Assembly (NCBI GenBank): GCA_000307305.1
Contig: DF158883.1
Coordinates: 124,001 to 188,000, forward strand
Direction: 5' to 3'
DNA length: 64,000 bases
DNA from: Enterobacteriaceae bacterium B14
GTDB lineage: Bacteria; Pseudomonadota; Gammaproteobacteria; Enterobacterales; Enterobacteriaceae
Each line of letters begins with the position of its first letter. Position 1 is the first letter of the stretch. Positions 1 through 9,334 of this stretch are shown here, piece by piece. The position numbers and the translations under genes are program-made. The notes below the pieces were generated by a model. It did not search any database, was not told where the DNA came from, and saw only the letters and a program-made list of their open reading frames with translations.

Positions 1-367
1 GAAGCTGGCGAAGAAACCACGCTGGTTAGTCTTCAACAAGGCTGATCTATTATCGCCTGAAGAGGCCGCAGAGCGTGCAGAACGCATTGCTAAAGAGCTG
101 GGATGGGAAGGTGAGCATTACCTCATTTCAGCGGCGAGTCAGCAAGGTGTTAAGCCTCTATGCTGGGATGTAATGAAGTTCCTGAATGAACGTCCAAAAG
201 AGCTGGCTTTGGAAGAGAAATCTAAAGAGAAAGTGGAGTTTATGTGGGACGACTATCATCGTGAGCAGTTGGCCGACCTTGAAAAGCAGGATGAAGAAGA
301 CGCAGACTGGGATGACGATTGGGATGAAGACGATGATGAAGGTGTTGAAATCATCTATCAAAAATAA
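1..367 (+). CDS. obgE: Obg family GTPase, C-terminal part (5' end outside window)
   Basis: Reading from base 2, this open frame continues from outside the window. It encodes the end of the Obg/CgtA GTPase, a ribosome-associated G protein for 50S assembly and stress responses. The G4 motif NKAD lies near bases 38-49, and the G5-type motif SAAS follows near 130. The tail is strongly acidic, rich in Asp and Glu and ending near VEIIYQK, as in enterobacterial ObgE. A strong terminator follows 26 bases after the stop. In E. coli, obgE is also the neighbour of dacB. The N-terminal glycine-rich Obg fold and the Walker A motif are not visible here. Confidence 0.95.
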   Translation, partial: KLAKKPRWLVFNKADLLSPEEAAERAERIAKELGWEGEHYLISAASQQGVKPLCWDVMKFLNERPKELALEEKSKEKVEFMWDDYHREQLADLEKQDEEDADWDDDWDEDDDEGVEIIYQK

Positions 368-393
368 TCCGCGTTATTTATAAATAGAATTGA

Positions 394-417
394 GGGCAGC
401 TAAGGCTGCCCTTTTTT
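394..417 (+). terminator. Rho-independent terminator after obgE
   Basis: A 7-bp stem (gggcagc/gctgccc) with loop taag is followed by six T. It closes the obgE transcript. dacB converges from the other strand and ends at 460. Confidence 0.9.
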
Positions 418-459
418 GTAACGGCCTGCTTTAAACGTGCATCGTTGTTTAGATAGGCG

Positions 460-1893
460 TTAGTTATTTTGATAAATATCTTTGTAAAGACGGCTTTCGA
501 AACGAACCAAAGGTGCTCGACGCTGATTATGTTCTTGAGGTGGAACGGCATAACCAGAAAGGAATTGAACAAATGCTACTTTCTGCCCGCTGGCGGTAGT
601 TATGAAGCCAGCAAGGTTATATACCCCTTGCAGCGCCCCTGTTTTAGCGGAAACTTTGCCATTCACGCCTGCCTCATGTAATCCACCGCGATAGCGTAAC
701 GTCCCGTCATAGCCTGCGAGTGGCAACATAGAGATAAAATCGAGTGACTGATCATTTTGTGCAATATATTGCAAAACTTGCATCATGGTTGCTGGGCTGA
801 TGAGGTTATGGCGTGATAGCCCTGAGCCATCGGCCAAGACGGTATTACCCCATTTCACCCCTGCTTTCTGGCTAAGAACCTGCCTAACGGCATCGGAACC
901 TGAGCGCCAAGTGCCCGGAACACCAAATCGTTCGCGACCAATGGTGCGAAATACTGTATCGGCAATCATATTGTCAGATTTTTTTAGCATGACTTTCAGT
1001 AAATCATGCAGGCGGGCTGATTGAGCTTGAGCGAGCACGGCGCCTATTACACTGGGCGTTTTTTGCTGTCTCAGATGCCCATTTATTGTGATTTCTGCCT
1101 GAACAAGCTCCGCTTTGACGATTGCACCGACATAGCTTGCGCCATTTTGGACGGCAAAGGCGAGAGGTAAAGGTTCGGAGCGTTGGGACAGGCAACCTGT
1201 AATGGTATAGCGATTTAATTCGCCTGGAACGACATCTAACTCACAATATTTCCCTTCAGTAGAGCCTCTGGCAAGGGTTTTAACCTCGCTAAACATATTC
1301 ACTGGATAGTAGGAGGCGACGCGTATAAACGCGGGGTCACCAACTGTAGGCGCGCTATAAAGTGAGACAGAGAAACAGTTACGATCGACTATTGCCGCAG
1401 CGGGTGGAGCGCTAAAGCACTGTGTCATGTCGTTCCACGGCCAACCGGGCGCTTTATCATGGCTGGCAAATGCCGAGGTATCGATAACAACATCGCCTTT
1501 GATCTCTTTTACACCTTGGCGTTTTAAGGCTTGTACCATGTTACGTATTTGTTGACGTGTAAGGGTTGGATCACCGGTAAAGCGTGCGATAAGATCGCCA
1601 TCGAGAGTGCCGTTATTTATGCTGGCTTGGCTCTCAAACGTGGTGTTGAATCGATAATCTGGCCCGAGTTGTAACAGCGCCGCCAAGCCAGTAATCACTT
1701 TTTGTGTACTGGCTGGAAGTGCCATTTGCTGTCCGTGATAATCCACTGTAGGGGAAGGGGCACCTATTTTTTGTGCCATAAAGGCTAAATTTGCCCCATC
1801 CGGTAAGTATTGTATGTAGTTTTCAACTTGTGCTGCTTGGGCGCTAAAAGAACAAAAGCAAACTAATCCACTGACAATTCGATAAAAAGGCAT
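460..1893 (-). CDS. dacB: D-alanyl-D-alanine carboxypeptidase/endopeptidase PBP4
   Basis: Periplasmic class C low-molecular-weight penicillin-binding protein that trims and cleaves peptidoglycan peptide cross-links. The signal peptide ends near residue 21 (SAQA|AQ). The active-site SxxK is STQK with Ser62 and Lys65, SDN lies in KKSDNM, and KTG in SAKTGAL near the C-terminus. The frame stays open upstream to a TTG at 1941 and an ATG at 1929. The ATG at 1893 is chosen because it gives 477 residues, the E. coli length, and puts the signal peptide at the N-terminus; no start has a clear Shine-Dalgarno. Convergent with obgE and divergent from greA. Confidence 0.95.
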   Translation of the reverse strand: MPFYRIVSGLVCFCSFSAQAAQVENYIQYLPDGANLAFMAQKIGAPSPTVDYHGQQMALPASTQKVITGLAALLQLGPDYRFNTTFESQASINNGTLDGDLIARFTGDPTLTRQQIRNMVQALKRQGVKEIKGDVVIDTSAFASHDKAPGWPWNDMTQCFSAPPAAAIVDRNCFSVSLYSAPTVGDPAFIRVASYYPVNMFSEVKTLARGSTEGKYCELDVVPGELNRYTITGCLSQRSEPLPLAFAVQNGASYVGAIVKAELVQAEITINGHLRQQKTPSVIGAVLAQAQSARLHDLLKVMLKKSDNMIADTVFRTIGRERFGVPGTWRSGSDAVRQVLSQKAGVKWGNTVLADGSGLSRHNLISPATMMQVLQYIAQNDQSLDFISMLPLAGYDGTLRYRGGLHEAGVNGKVSAKTGALQGVYNLAGFITTASGQKVAFVQFLSGYAVPPQEHNQRRAPLVRFESRLYKDIYQNN

Positions 1894-2146
1894 AATTTTA
1901 GGGCGGAAGCTAGACAATAATACTGCCATACTACGGCGCAAGTAGGGTGAAAGTAAACGATGACCCTTAATGAACTCTCAGTTAAAATACGTATCAAAAT
2001 GCAAAAATGACTCAGAGATAGTTTTCTGGGCAGGTATATATTGTTTATTTCCTGAGTTGAGCCGTTGTGTTGCTAGCGGCTCTATTTCATCACATCACGC
2101 TAGGATGGTGGATGACGAAAAGGGATATTTTTAGAGGTAGTTAAGA

Positions 2147-2623
2147 ATGAAACAAATTCCGATGACGCAACGTGGTGCGGATAAACTGCGTGAAGAACTT
2201 GATTTTTTAAAAGGGGTACGTCGCCCTAAGATTATCGCTGATATTGCCGATGCCCGTGAGCATGGTGATTTAAAAGAGAACGCCGAATATCATGCCGCCC
2301 GTGAGCAACAAGGGTTCTGTGAAGGCCGCATCCAAGAAATAGAAGCGAAGCTCTCTAACGCACAGGTTATTGATGTGACCAAGATTGCGAATAATGGGCG
2401 CGTTATCTTCGGCGTTACCGTATCGGTTCAAAATCTGGATACAGAAGAAGAGCAAACATACGGTATCGTTGGTGACGATGAAGCGGATTTCAAACAGAAT
2501 TTGATATCTGTAAATTCTCCAATGGCTCGAGGGCTGATTGGTAAAGAAGTGGATGATATCGTTATTGTTCGCACGCCTGGCGGCGATGTGGAATATGAAA
2601 TACTGAAAGTTGAACACCTTTAA
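2147..2623 (+). CDS. greA: Transcription elongation factor GreA
   Basis: GreA binds the secondary channel of RNA polymerase and stimulates cleavage of backtracked RNA. The 158-residue length equals E. coli GreA. The N-terminal coiled coil carries the acidic tip ([18 protein letters not shown], around residues 35-55) whose Asp/Glu pair holds the catalytic metal. The C-terminal globular FKBP-like domain follows and ends in KVEHL. An aggt Shine-Dalgarno at about 2135 sits 8 bases before the ATG. Monocistronic here, with a bidirectional terminator downstream. Confidence 0.97.
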   Translation: MKQIPMTQRGADKLREELDFLKGVRRPKIIADIADAREHGDLKENAEYHAAREQQGFCEGRIQEIEAKLSNAQVIDVTKIANNGRVIFGVTVSVQNLDTEEEQTYGIVGDDEADFKQNLISVNSPMARGLIGKEVDDIVIVRTPGGDVEYEILKVEHL

Positions 2624-2690
2624 CGATGTATGAAAGGTGCTTTTCTGACCGGACTCTGACAGAGATCCCGAAGAATTGTAAAGAAAAGAA

Positions 2691-2711
2691 AAAGGCCGCA
2701 AGCGGCCTTTT
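2691..2711. terminator. Bidirectional terminator between greA and yhbY
   Basis: Perfect 9-bp inverted repeat (aaaggccgc/gcggccttt) with a 2-nt spacer, A-rich on the left and T-rich on the right. It can serve both convergent genes. Confidence 0.85.
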
Positions 2712-2758
2712 ATCGAGGTTAAGAGCGTGGCACTTTGCTATGCTTGTGAAAATCAGTG

Positions 2759-3052
2759 TTATTTAGGCAGGCTAATTTTGCGCTCTTTGGTCGGGCGATA
2801 GAGAGCTAGCATGCTGCCAATAACTTGCACATTGGCTGCCCCTGTTTCGCGGACGATGGCGTCAACGATAAGGCCTTTAGTCTCGCGCTCTTCAGCGGCG
2901 ATTTTGACCTTAATCAGCTCATGATGATCTAGCGCTTGTTCAATTTCAGCTAGTACGCCTTCAGTAAGGCCATTGGAGCCGATCATCACCACAGGTTTCA
3001 GTGGGTGTGCGAGACCTTTCAGGTGCTGTTTTTGCTTATTAGTCAGATTCAT
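2759..3052 (-). CDS. yhbY: Ribosome assembly RNA-binding protein YhbY (CRM domain)
   Basis: Small CRM-domain protein that associates with pre-50S particles. It has 97 residues, as in E. coli. The start carries the LTNKQKQHLKGLAHPLKPVV segment and the GxxG-type loop appears as MIGSNGLTEG near residue 25. It is divergent from rlmE, which acts on 23S rRNA, so both neighbours serve 50S maturation. No signal peptide or membrane segment. Confidence 0.95.
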   Translation of the reverse strand: MNLTNKQKQHLKGLAHPLKPVVMIGSNGLTEGVLAEIEQALDHHELIKVKIAAEERETKGLIVDAIVRETGAANVQVIGSMLALYRPTKERKISLPK

Positions 3053-3202
3053 CGTCTTTTTTGCTTCGCTTGGGATTGAAAACGGTACATTCTACCGCCA
3101 TCTCATCTCTATCACCAAGTCACAATATGATGATAGACGAAGTGTCATTGCTGTTTAGATTTTAGCTAAAGCGTTTTTAGCTAAGAATAGTTGGATAAAT
3201 TC

Positions 3203-3832
3203 ATGGGTAATAAAAAGCGTTCAGCCAGCTCATCTCGTTGGTTACAAGAACACTTTAGTGATAAATATGTGCAACAGGCACAGAAAAAAGGGCTACGCTC
3301 GCGTGCTTGGTTTAAACTTGATGAAATACAGCAAGGTGACAAGTTATTTAAACCAGGTATGGCGGTTGTCGATTTAGGTGCGGCACCGGGTGGTTGGTCT
3401 CAGTATGTTGTCACACAAATCGGCCATAAAGGGCGTGTCATTGCTTGCGATCTTTTACCGATGGATCCTATCGTCGGTGTCGATTTTATTCAGGGTGACT
3501 TTCGTGATGAACTCGTTGTTGCTGCATTGCTGGAACGTGTAGGTGATAGCAAAGTTCAAGTTGTCATGTCGGATATGGCACCAAATATGAGCGGTACACC
3601 AGCCGTTGATATTCCAAGATCTATGTATTTAGTTGAATTAGCTTTAGAAATGTGTCGTGATGTATTGGCTCCCGGCGGGAGCTTTGTTGTTAAAGTATTT
3701 CAGGGAGACGGATTTGATGAGTATCTACGGGAAATTCGGTCTCTCTTTACGAAAGTGAAGATTCGTAAGCCCGACGCTTCTCGCGCACGATCGCGTGAAG
3801 TGTACATTGTAGCGACAGGGCGCAAACTGTAG
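3203..3832 (+). CDS. rlmE: 23S rRNA (uridine-2'-O-)-methyltransferase RlmE
   Basis: Methylates the 2'-O of U2552 in the 23S A-loop, a late step of 50S assembly. The SAM site is DLGAAPGGW near residues 57-65. The catalytic K-D-K-E tetrad is in place at Lys38, Asp124, Lys164 and Glu199. The frame opens at a TTG at 3191, but the ATG at 3203 gives 209 residues, the E. coli length, and the usual [13 protein letters not shown] start. ftsH begins 47 bases after the stop, the conserved rlmE-ftsH pair. Confidence 0.96.
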   Translation: MGNKKRSASSSRWLQEHFSDKYVQQAQKKGLRSRAWFKLDEIQQGDKLFKPGMAVVDLGAAPGGWSQYVVTQIGHKGRVIACDLLPMDPIVGVDFIQGDFRDELVVAALLERVGDSKVQVVMSDMAPNMSGTPAVDIPRSMYLVELALEMCRDVLAPGGSFVVKVFQGDGFDEYLREIRSLFTKVKIRKPDASRARSREVYIVATGRKL

Positions 3833-3879
3833 TACCCTAACGCTGTTTGTTAACACAGTTGTAATATGAGGTTAATCCC

Positions 3880-5838
3880 TTGAGTGACATGGCGAAAAAC
3901 CTAATTCTCTGGCTAGTCATCGCAGTTGTATTGATGTCAGTTTTTCAGAGTTTTGGGCCTAGCGAATCAAATGGACCACGGGTTGAATACTCAACTTTTC
4001 TGAATCAAGTATCCCAAGATCAGATTAGCGATGTTCGTATTAACGGGCGTGAGATCAACGTTACCAAGAAAGACAGTAACCGTTACAAAACATATCTTCC
4101 GGGTGAAGATCGCAAACTGCTGGATACGTTATTAGCCAATAACGTAAAAGTATCTGGCGAGCCGCCAGAAGAGCAAAGCTGGTTAGCGACGATCTTTATA
4201 TCTTGGTTCCCGATGCTGTTATTAATCGGTGTCTGGATCTTCTTCATGCGTCAAATGCAGGGCGGCGGCGGCAAAGGGGCGATGTCCTTTGGCAAGAGCA
4301 AAGCTCGCATGTTGAGTGAAGATCAAATTAAAACAACCTTTGCTGATGTAGCTGGTTGTGATGAAGCAAAAGAAGAAGTGGGCGAGTTGGTGGAATACCT
4401 ACGCGACCCTAGCCGTTTCCAAAAACTGGGTGGCAAAATACCGAAAGGTATTCTGATGGTAGGGCCTCCAGGTACAGGTAAGACATTGCTAGCGAAAGCC
4501 ATTGCTGGTGAGGCTAAAGTTCCGTTCTTTACCATTTCCGGTTCTGACTTCGTCGAGATGTTTGTTGGTGTGGGTGCATCGCGCGTTCGTGACATGTTCG
4601 AACAGGCGAAGAAAGCAGCACCTTGTATCATCTTCATCGATGAGATCGATGCCGTTGGTCGCCAGCGTGGCGCAGGTTTAGGTGGTGGTCACGATGAGCG
4701 TGAGCAAACCCTGAACCAGATGCTGGTTGAGATGGATGGCTTTGAAGGCAATGAAGGCATTATCGTTATTGCAGCGACTAACCGACCTGATGTTCTTGAC
4801 CCTGCGCTACTTCGCCCAGGTCGTTTTGACCGTCAGGTTGTTGTGGGTCTGCCGGATGTTCGTGGGCGTGAGCAGATTATGAAAGTGCATATGCGTCGCG
4901 TTCCTTTAGCAACAGACGTAGATGCTTCTGTTATCGCCCGTGGTACCCCAGGGTTCTCTGGTGCTGATTTGGCGAACCTTGTTAACGAAGCCGCTCTGTT
5001 TGCCGCTCGTGGTAACAAGCGTGTTGTCTCGATGGTTGAGTTTGAGAAAGCGAAAGACAAAATCATGATGGGCGCTGAGCGCCGCTCTATGGTAATGACT
5101 GAGGAACAAAAAGAGTCCACGGCATATCATGAAGCAGGGCACGCCGTTATTGGTCGTCTAGTACCTGAACATGACCCTGTGCATAAAGTAACGATTATTC
5201 CTCGCGGTCGTGCACTGGGCGTGACGTTCTTCTTACCGGAAGGTGACTCGATAAGCTACAGCCGCCAGAAGCTGGAAAGCATGATTTCTGTGGCATACGG
5301 CGGTCGTTTGGCTGAAGAGCTAATCTACGGTGAAGACAACGTTTCTACAGGCGCATCACAAGATATCAAGCAGGCAACGACCATTGCTCGTAACATGGTT
5401 ACTCAGTGGGGATTCTCTGAGAAGTTAGGGCCTTTGTTGTATGCGGAAGAAGAAGGTGAAGTCTTCTTAGGCCGCTCTGTTTCGAAGACGAAACATATGT
5501 CTGATGAAACCGCGCGTATCATCGATCAGGAAGTGAAATTACTGATTGAGCGTAACTATCAACGCACGCGGAAGCTTCTGACTGAGAACATGGACATCAT
5601 GCATGCTATGAAAGATGCCCTGATGAAGTACGAAACTATCGATGCGCCTCAGGTTGACGATCTCATGGCTCGCCGTGAAGTACGTCCACCGGCGGGATGG
5701 GGGGATAGCCCATCTAATCCGTCGAACAATGGTTCTCAACCACCGACTTCTGCTGAGCCAGTAGTGAATATTGATAAAGGTTCAGACGGCAGTACACAAA
5801 ATGACACAGATCACTCAGGCGATAAATCTACTTCCTGA
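3880..5838 (+). CDS. ftsH: ATP-dependent zinc metalloprotease FtsH
   Basis: Membrane-anchored hexameric AAA+ protease that degrades sigma-32, LpxC and unassembled membrane proteins. In order: first membrane helix at about residues 8-25, periplasmic domain, second helix at about 100-122, Walker A GPPGTGKT near 195-202, the SRH region (RPGRFDRQ), zinc site HEAGH at 417-421 and a hydrophilic Ser/Asn/Pro-rich tail. A gagg motif at 3868-3871 lies 8 bases before the TTG at 3880 but 17 before the ATG at 3889 (MAKNLIL). The TTG is therefore preferred, giving 652 residues; the ATG start would give 649. Family and function are certain, the start less so. Confidence 0.96.
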   Translation: MSDMAKNLILWLVIAVVLMSVFQSFGPSESNGPRVEYSTFLNQVSQDQISDVRINGREINVTKKDSNRYKTYLPGEDRKLLDTLLANNVKVSGEPPEEQSWLATIFISWFPMLLLIGVWIFFMRQMQGGGGKGAMSFGKSKARMLSEDQIKTTFADVAGCDEAKEEVGELVEYLRDPSRFQKLGGKIPKGILMVGPPGTGKTLLAKAIAGEAKVPFFTISGSDFVEMFVGVGASRVRDMFEQAKKAAPCIIFIDEIDAVGRQRGAGLGGGHDEREQTLNQMLVEMDGFEGNEGIIVIAATNRPDVLDPALLRPGRFDRQVVVGLPDVRGREQIMKVHMRRVPLATDVDASVIARGTPGFSGADLANLVNEAALFAARGNKRVVSMVEFEKAKDKIMMGAERRSMVMTEEQKESTAYHEAGHAVIGRLVPEHDPVHKVTIIPRGRALGVTFFLPEGDSISYSRQKLESMISVAYGGRLAEELIYGEDNVSTGASQDIKQATTIARNMVTQWGFSEKLGPLLYAEEEGEVFLGRSVSKTKHMSDETARIIDQEVKLLIERNYQRTRKLLTENMDIMHAMKDALMKYETIDAPQVDDLMARREVRPPAGWGDSPSNPSNNGSQPPTSAEPVVNIDKGSDGSTQNDTDHSGDKSTS

Positions 5839-5874
5839 TCACCTCGCTAATTTGTGGCACTAGTGAAATAATAA

Positions 5875-5900
5875 CCCCGAGTATATCTCGGGGTTTTTTT
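5875..5900 (+). terminator. Rho-independent terminator after ftsH
   Basis: Stem ccccgag/ctcgggg, loop tatat and seven T. It separates rlmE-ftsH from folP-glmM. Confidence 0.9.
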
Positions 5901-5948
5901 ATACCCTCTTTTCACCAGATATTTAACCAAACATCATCGGGACACGTC

Positions 5949-6788
5949 ATGCTTCTGGAGAGTCAGGGTTCAGTATTGAGTTTGATAAGCCCGCAAGTAA
6001 TGGGCATTCTAAATGTCACACCAGATTCATTTTCAGACGGTGGCAACCATAATCAGTTAGATGCAGCACTGCGACATGCACAGAGAATGGTGGATGCTGG
6101 CGCGACCATTATTGATATTGGTGGTGAGTCAACCCGCCCTGGTGCGAGTGATGTCAGCGTTGACGAGGAGCTGGAGCGAGTTATTCCCGTTATCGAGGGT
6201 TTGGTTCGATATTTTGATGTGTGGATCTCGGTAGATACGTCTAAAGCAGAGGTTATCCGCGAATCTGCCGCTGCAGGGGCTCATCTCATTAATGATGTCC
6301 GTTCTTTGCAGGAACCTGGGGCGTTAGAAGCCGCTGCAGAGAGTGGCTTGCCGGTTTGTATTATGCATATGCAAGGTGAACCTAAAACTATGCAGCAGGC
6401 ACCGAGCTATACGAATTTAATGGCAGATGTGAATGCCTTTTTCCAGCGACATATCGAACGCTGTATGCTAGCTGGCATCCCAAAAAACAAATTGCTGCTC
6501 GACCCAGGCTTCGGTTTCGGTAAGAATCTCACCCACAATTATCAATTGCTGGCTCATTTGTCGGAGTTTCATCACTTTGAGCTGCCGCTGCTTGTCGGCA
6601 TGTCCCGCAAATCTATGGTTGGGCAGTTATTGAATGTCGCCCCGGATAAACGCCTTGCAGGTAGCTTGGCTTGTGCTGTTATTGCTGCTATGCAAGGTGC
6701 GCACATTATTCGGGTTCATGATGTTAAAGAAACCGTCGAGGCGATCAGAGTCGTCGAGGCAACACTTTCCGCTAAAGGATCGAATTAA
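5949..6788 (+). CDS. folP: Dihydropteroate synthase
   Basis: Condenses p-aminobenzoate with 6-hydroxymethyl-7,8-dihydropterin diphosphate in folate synthesis; the sulfonamide target. It is a TIM-barrel enzyme with the signatures [15 protein letters not shown] near the N-terminus, [20 protein letters not shown] and MSRKSM. The 279 residues are close to the usual 280. A weak Shine-Dalgarno (ggga) precedes the ATG. The stop is one base before the glmM ATG, so the two are translated from one message. A longer frame of glmM that runs into folP is an artefact. Confidence 0.96.
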   Translation: MLLESQGSVLSLISPQVMGILNVTPDSFSDGGNHNQLDAALRHAQRMVDAGATIIDIGGESTRPGASDVSVDEELERVIPVIEGLVRYFDVWISVDTSKAEVIRESAAAGAHLINDVRSLQEPGALEAAAESGLPVCIMHMQGEPKTMQQAPSYTNLMADVNAFFQRHIERCMLAGIPKNKLLLDPGFGFGKNLTHNYQLLAHLSEFHHFELPLLVGMSRKSMVGQLLNVAPDKRLAGSLACAVIAAMQGAHIIRVHDVKETVEAIRVVEATLSAKGSN

Positions 6789-6789
6789 T

Positions 6790-8127
6790 ATGAGTAACCG
6801 TAAATACTTTGGTACCGATGGCATTCGTGGCAAAGTCGGAGAGCATCCGATTACCCCTGAATTTGTGTTAAAACTGGGCTGGGCTGCAGGTCAAGTACTG
6901 GCTCGCCATGGTTCTCGTAAAATCATTATTGGGAAAGACACGCGTATTTCCGGTTATATGCTGGAGTCTGCGCTTGAAGCTGGCCTCGCTGCAGCTGGGC
7001 TTTCTGCCTCTTTTACTGGCCCAATGCCAACGCCTGCGGTTGCATATTTGACACGCACATTCCGGGCAGAGGCAGGGATTGTTATCTCAGCGTCCCACAA
7101 TCCGTTTTACGATAACGGCATTAAATTCTTCTCAATAGACGGTACAAAATTACCAGATGAAGTAGAAGAAGCCATTGAAGCAGAAATGGAAAAACCACTG
7201 ACGTGCGTTGAGTCTTCTCTGTTAGGTAAAGCTAGCCGCATTAATGATGCTGCAGGTCGTTATATCGAGTTCTGCAAAGGGAGTTTCCCTTCTGAACTTA
7301 GCCTGAGTGGTTTAAAGATTGTCGTCGATTGTGCTAACGGGGCAACCTACCATATCGCACCGAGTGTCTTACGTGAGCTTGGCGCAACGGTATTTACCAT
7401 CGGCTGTGAACCTGATGGTATGAACATTAACGAGAAATGCGGTGCAACAGATGTTCGTCTGCTGCAAGAACGTGTTCTTGCAGAAAAGGCTCATGTCGGT
7501 CTTGCTCTTGATGGTGATGGTGACCGCGTCATGATGGTCGATCATCTTGGCAATAAAGTGGATGGTGACCAGATCCTCTATATCATCGCCAGAGAGGCTT
7601 TACGCCAAGGCCAGTTACGTGGTGGCGCTGTGGGTACTCTGATGAGCAACATGGGGTTAGAGCTGGCACTTAAGCAGCTTGGCATTCCGTTTGCTCGTGC
7701 TAAAGTGGGCGACCGCTATGTAATGGAAAAAATGCAGGAACTAGGCTGGAGATTAGGTGCTGAAAACTCAGGCCACGTCATCCTGCTGGATAAAACGACG
7801 ACCGGTGATGGTATCGTCGCAGGCCTACAAGTTTTAGCGGCTCAGGTTCGCAACCATATGAGCTTGCATGATTTGTGTAGCGGTATGAAATTGCTGCCAC
7901 AGATCCTCGTTAATGTGCGTTTCTCTGGCAAGGGCGACCCTCTGGAAAGCGAAAGTGTTAAATCAGCACTAGCTGCAGCGGAAAAAGCACTAGAAGGAAA
8001 AGGACGTGTTCTGCTACGTAAATCGGGTACCGAGCCACTCATTCGTGTCATGGTGGAAGGTGAAGATGAAGAGCAAGTAAAACGTTTAGCTAACCAGATT
8101 GCTGATGAAGTGAAAGCAGCAGGCTAA
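6790..8127 (+). CDS. glmM: Phosphoglucosamine mutase
   Basis: Interconverts glucosamine-6-phosphate and glucosamine-1-phosphate on the way to UDP-GlcNAc for peptidoglycan and LPS. It has 445 residues as in E. coli. The catalytic phosphoserine is Ser102 in SASHNP, metal binding is DGDGDR near residue 240, and the phosphate-binding loop is [12 protein letters not shown] near the C-terminus. The ATG at 6790 follows an aaagga Shine-Dalgarno at 6775-6780 and starts [14 protein letters not shown], the family N-terminus. The frame stays open upstream inside folP, but that part is not homologous to GlmM. Confidence 0.97.
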   Translation: MSNRKYFGTDGIRGKVGEHPITPEFVLKLGWAAGQVLARHGSRKIIIGKDTRISGYMLESALEAGLAAAGLSASFTGPMPTPAVAYLTRTFRAEAGIVISASHNPFYDNGIKFFSIDGTKLPDEVEEAIEAEMEKPLTCVESSLLGKASRINDAAGRYIEFCKGSFPSELSLSGLKIVVDCANGATYHIAPSVLRELGATVFTIGCEPDGMNINEKCGATDVRLLQERVLAEKAHVGLALDGDGDRVMMVDHLGNKVDGDQILYIIAREALRQGQLRGGAVGTLMSNMGLELALKQLGIPFARAKVGDRYVMEKMQELGWRLGAENSGHVILLDKTTTGDGIVAGLQVLAAQVRNHMSLHDLCSGMKLLPQILVNVRFSGKGDPLESESVKSALAAAEKALEGKGRVLLRKSGTEPLIRVMVEGEDEEQVKRLANQIADEVKAAG

Positions 8128-8134
8128 AGGTTGA

Positions 8135-8174
8135 GCAGGCCGAAACAGCAAATCATGTTTTGGCCTGCAATTTT
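8135..8174 (+). terminator. Hairpin/terminator after glmM
   Basis: A 13-bp stem (gcaggccgaaaca paired with tgttttggcctgc, one G-U pair) with an 8-nt loop, then aatttt. The T tract is short, so termination may be partial. Confidence 0.65.
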
Positions 8175-8367
8175 GACAACATCTTTCATTAATTGATGTT
8201 TTTTTCCTCAAATGAGTGGTTGATTGTCATATTGCTCTTGCGTGGTTTGAGCGCTTTGGTTAGTATTCAAACCCGCTTCAGTGGCCTCTTAGTTTTCATA
8301 TAAAGAGACTGCTAAATTGGTTGAAGCATTGGCATGCGGTAATACCGCAAGGATACAGGTACGAATA

Positions 8368-8703
8368 ATGTACGAAGCTCTTCTGGTGATTTTCCTTATT
8401 GTGGCGCTTGGGCTAGTTGGCCTGATCATGCTACAGCAAGGCAAAGGTGCTGATATGGGAGCCTCATTCGGAGCGGGTGCATCAGCAACTCTCTTTGGAT
8501 CGAGTGGTTCCGGCAACTTCATGACTCGGATGACGGGCGTGTTGGCGACTCTGTTTTTCATTTTGAGTTTAACTCTGGGAAACATGAGCAGTAATCAGGA
8601 CCAGAAAGGCAGTAAGTGGGATCAGCTAGGTGAGACTGCACCAGTCTCAACACCAGCGACACCTGCAGCGCCTGTTGCTCCGAACAGCGATGTTCCTCAG
8701 TAA
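8368..8703 (+). CDS. secG: Preprotein translocase subunit SecG
   Basis: Auxiliary subunit of the SecYEG channel in the inner membrane. It has 111 residues with two hydrophobic helices (about 3-23 and 52-72), joined by the glycine-rich stretch GKGADMGASFGAGASATLFG. A low-complexity Ala/Pro/Thr tail follows. The frame is open from 8317, but the ATG at 8368 gives the family start MYEALLVIFL. leuU follows 44 bases after the stop, as in E. coli. Confidence 0.96.
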   Translation: MYEALLVIFLIVALGLVGLIMLQQGKGADMGASFGAGASATLFGSSGSGNFMTRMTGVLATLFFILSLTLGNMSSNQDQKGSKWDQLGETAPVSTPATPAAPVAPNSDVPQ

Positions 8704-8747
8704 ATAAAGTGTTCGAAGATGTGGATTCAATCGACATCTTCAATAAT

Positions 8748-8834
8748 GCCGAGGTGGTGGAATTGGTAGACACGCTACCTTGAGGTGGTAGTGCTCAATA
8801 GGGCTTACGGGTTCAAGTCCCGTCCTCGGTACCA
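8748..8834 (+). tRNA. leuU: tRNA-Leu(GAG)
   Basis: Class II tRNA of 87 nt with encoded CCA. The acceptor stem is gccgagg/cctcggt. The anticodon stem ctacc/ggtag frames loop ttgaggt with anticodon GAG, which reads CUC and CUU. It has a long variable arm and the T-loop gttcaagtc. Position next to secG matches E. coli leuU. It marks the left end of an 18-kb accessory region. Confidence 0.96.
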
Positions 8835-8838
8835 ATAT

Positions 8839-8870
8839 AAAAAATAGACGCTTAAAGCGTCTATTTTTTT
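8839..8870 (+). terminator. Terminator of leuU
   Basis: A 14-bp stem (aaaaaatagacgct/agcgtctatttttt) with loop taa, A-rich on one side and T-rich on the other. A near-copy sits at 12895-12926, beyond the autotransporter gene. Confidence 0.9.
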
Positions 8871-9334
8871 GTCTGTAATTCGTGTAACTACGGACTTTCT
8901 CTTCGTTATATGCACTCTATGCATATTCAACTCAATTTCAACGTCAATTCAACCTCAAGCTAACCTCAATTTAACTATATAGACATCAATTTGTTATATA
9001 GCTAAACAACTATATCGTAGAGATTAATCTTGCTAAGTATAAGTCTTACAATTATGATTCACCAAATGAACTAGCATGGTATGCTTTTTGCCTACTAGGG
9101 CTAGATTTTTAACCTATTGTTAGTATTGTAAAAAATATCTAGCAGAGGGGATTAAAACGCCTTTCTCTTGTCTACGTAATCATTCGTTGCTAAAGGGGGG
9201 GATCGTTGTAGTGCTCGTAAACGGAAGTTGAAAATGAATAGTAGGGTGCAAATGACCTTATAAGACTCTCTTAGCGAAGTACAAGGAAGGGGATACGAAG
9301 GAGTTCATTAGCAATTCAAACACAAGGTGTTGTA
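8871..9334. other. Non-coding leader region upstream of the autotransporter
   Basis: No open frame of convincing length. The first part (about 8932-8978) is a degenerate repetition of caatttcaac/cctcaa units. At about 8976-9002, ctatata and tatatag arms form an AT-rich inverted repeat. No promoter could be assigned with confidence. The end carries aaggtg, the Shine-Dalgarno of the autotransporter gene. Confidence 0.5.
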
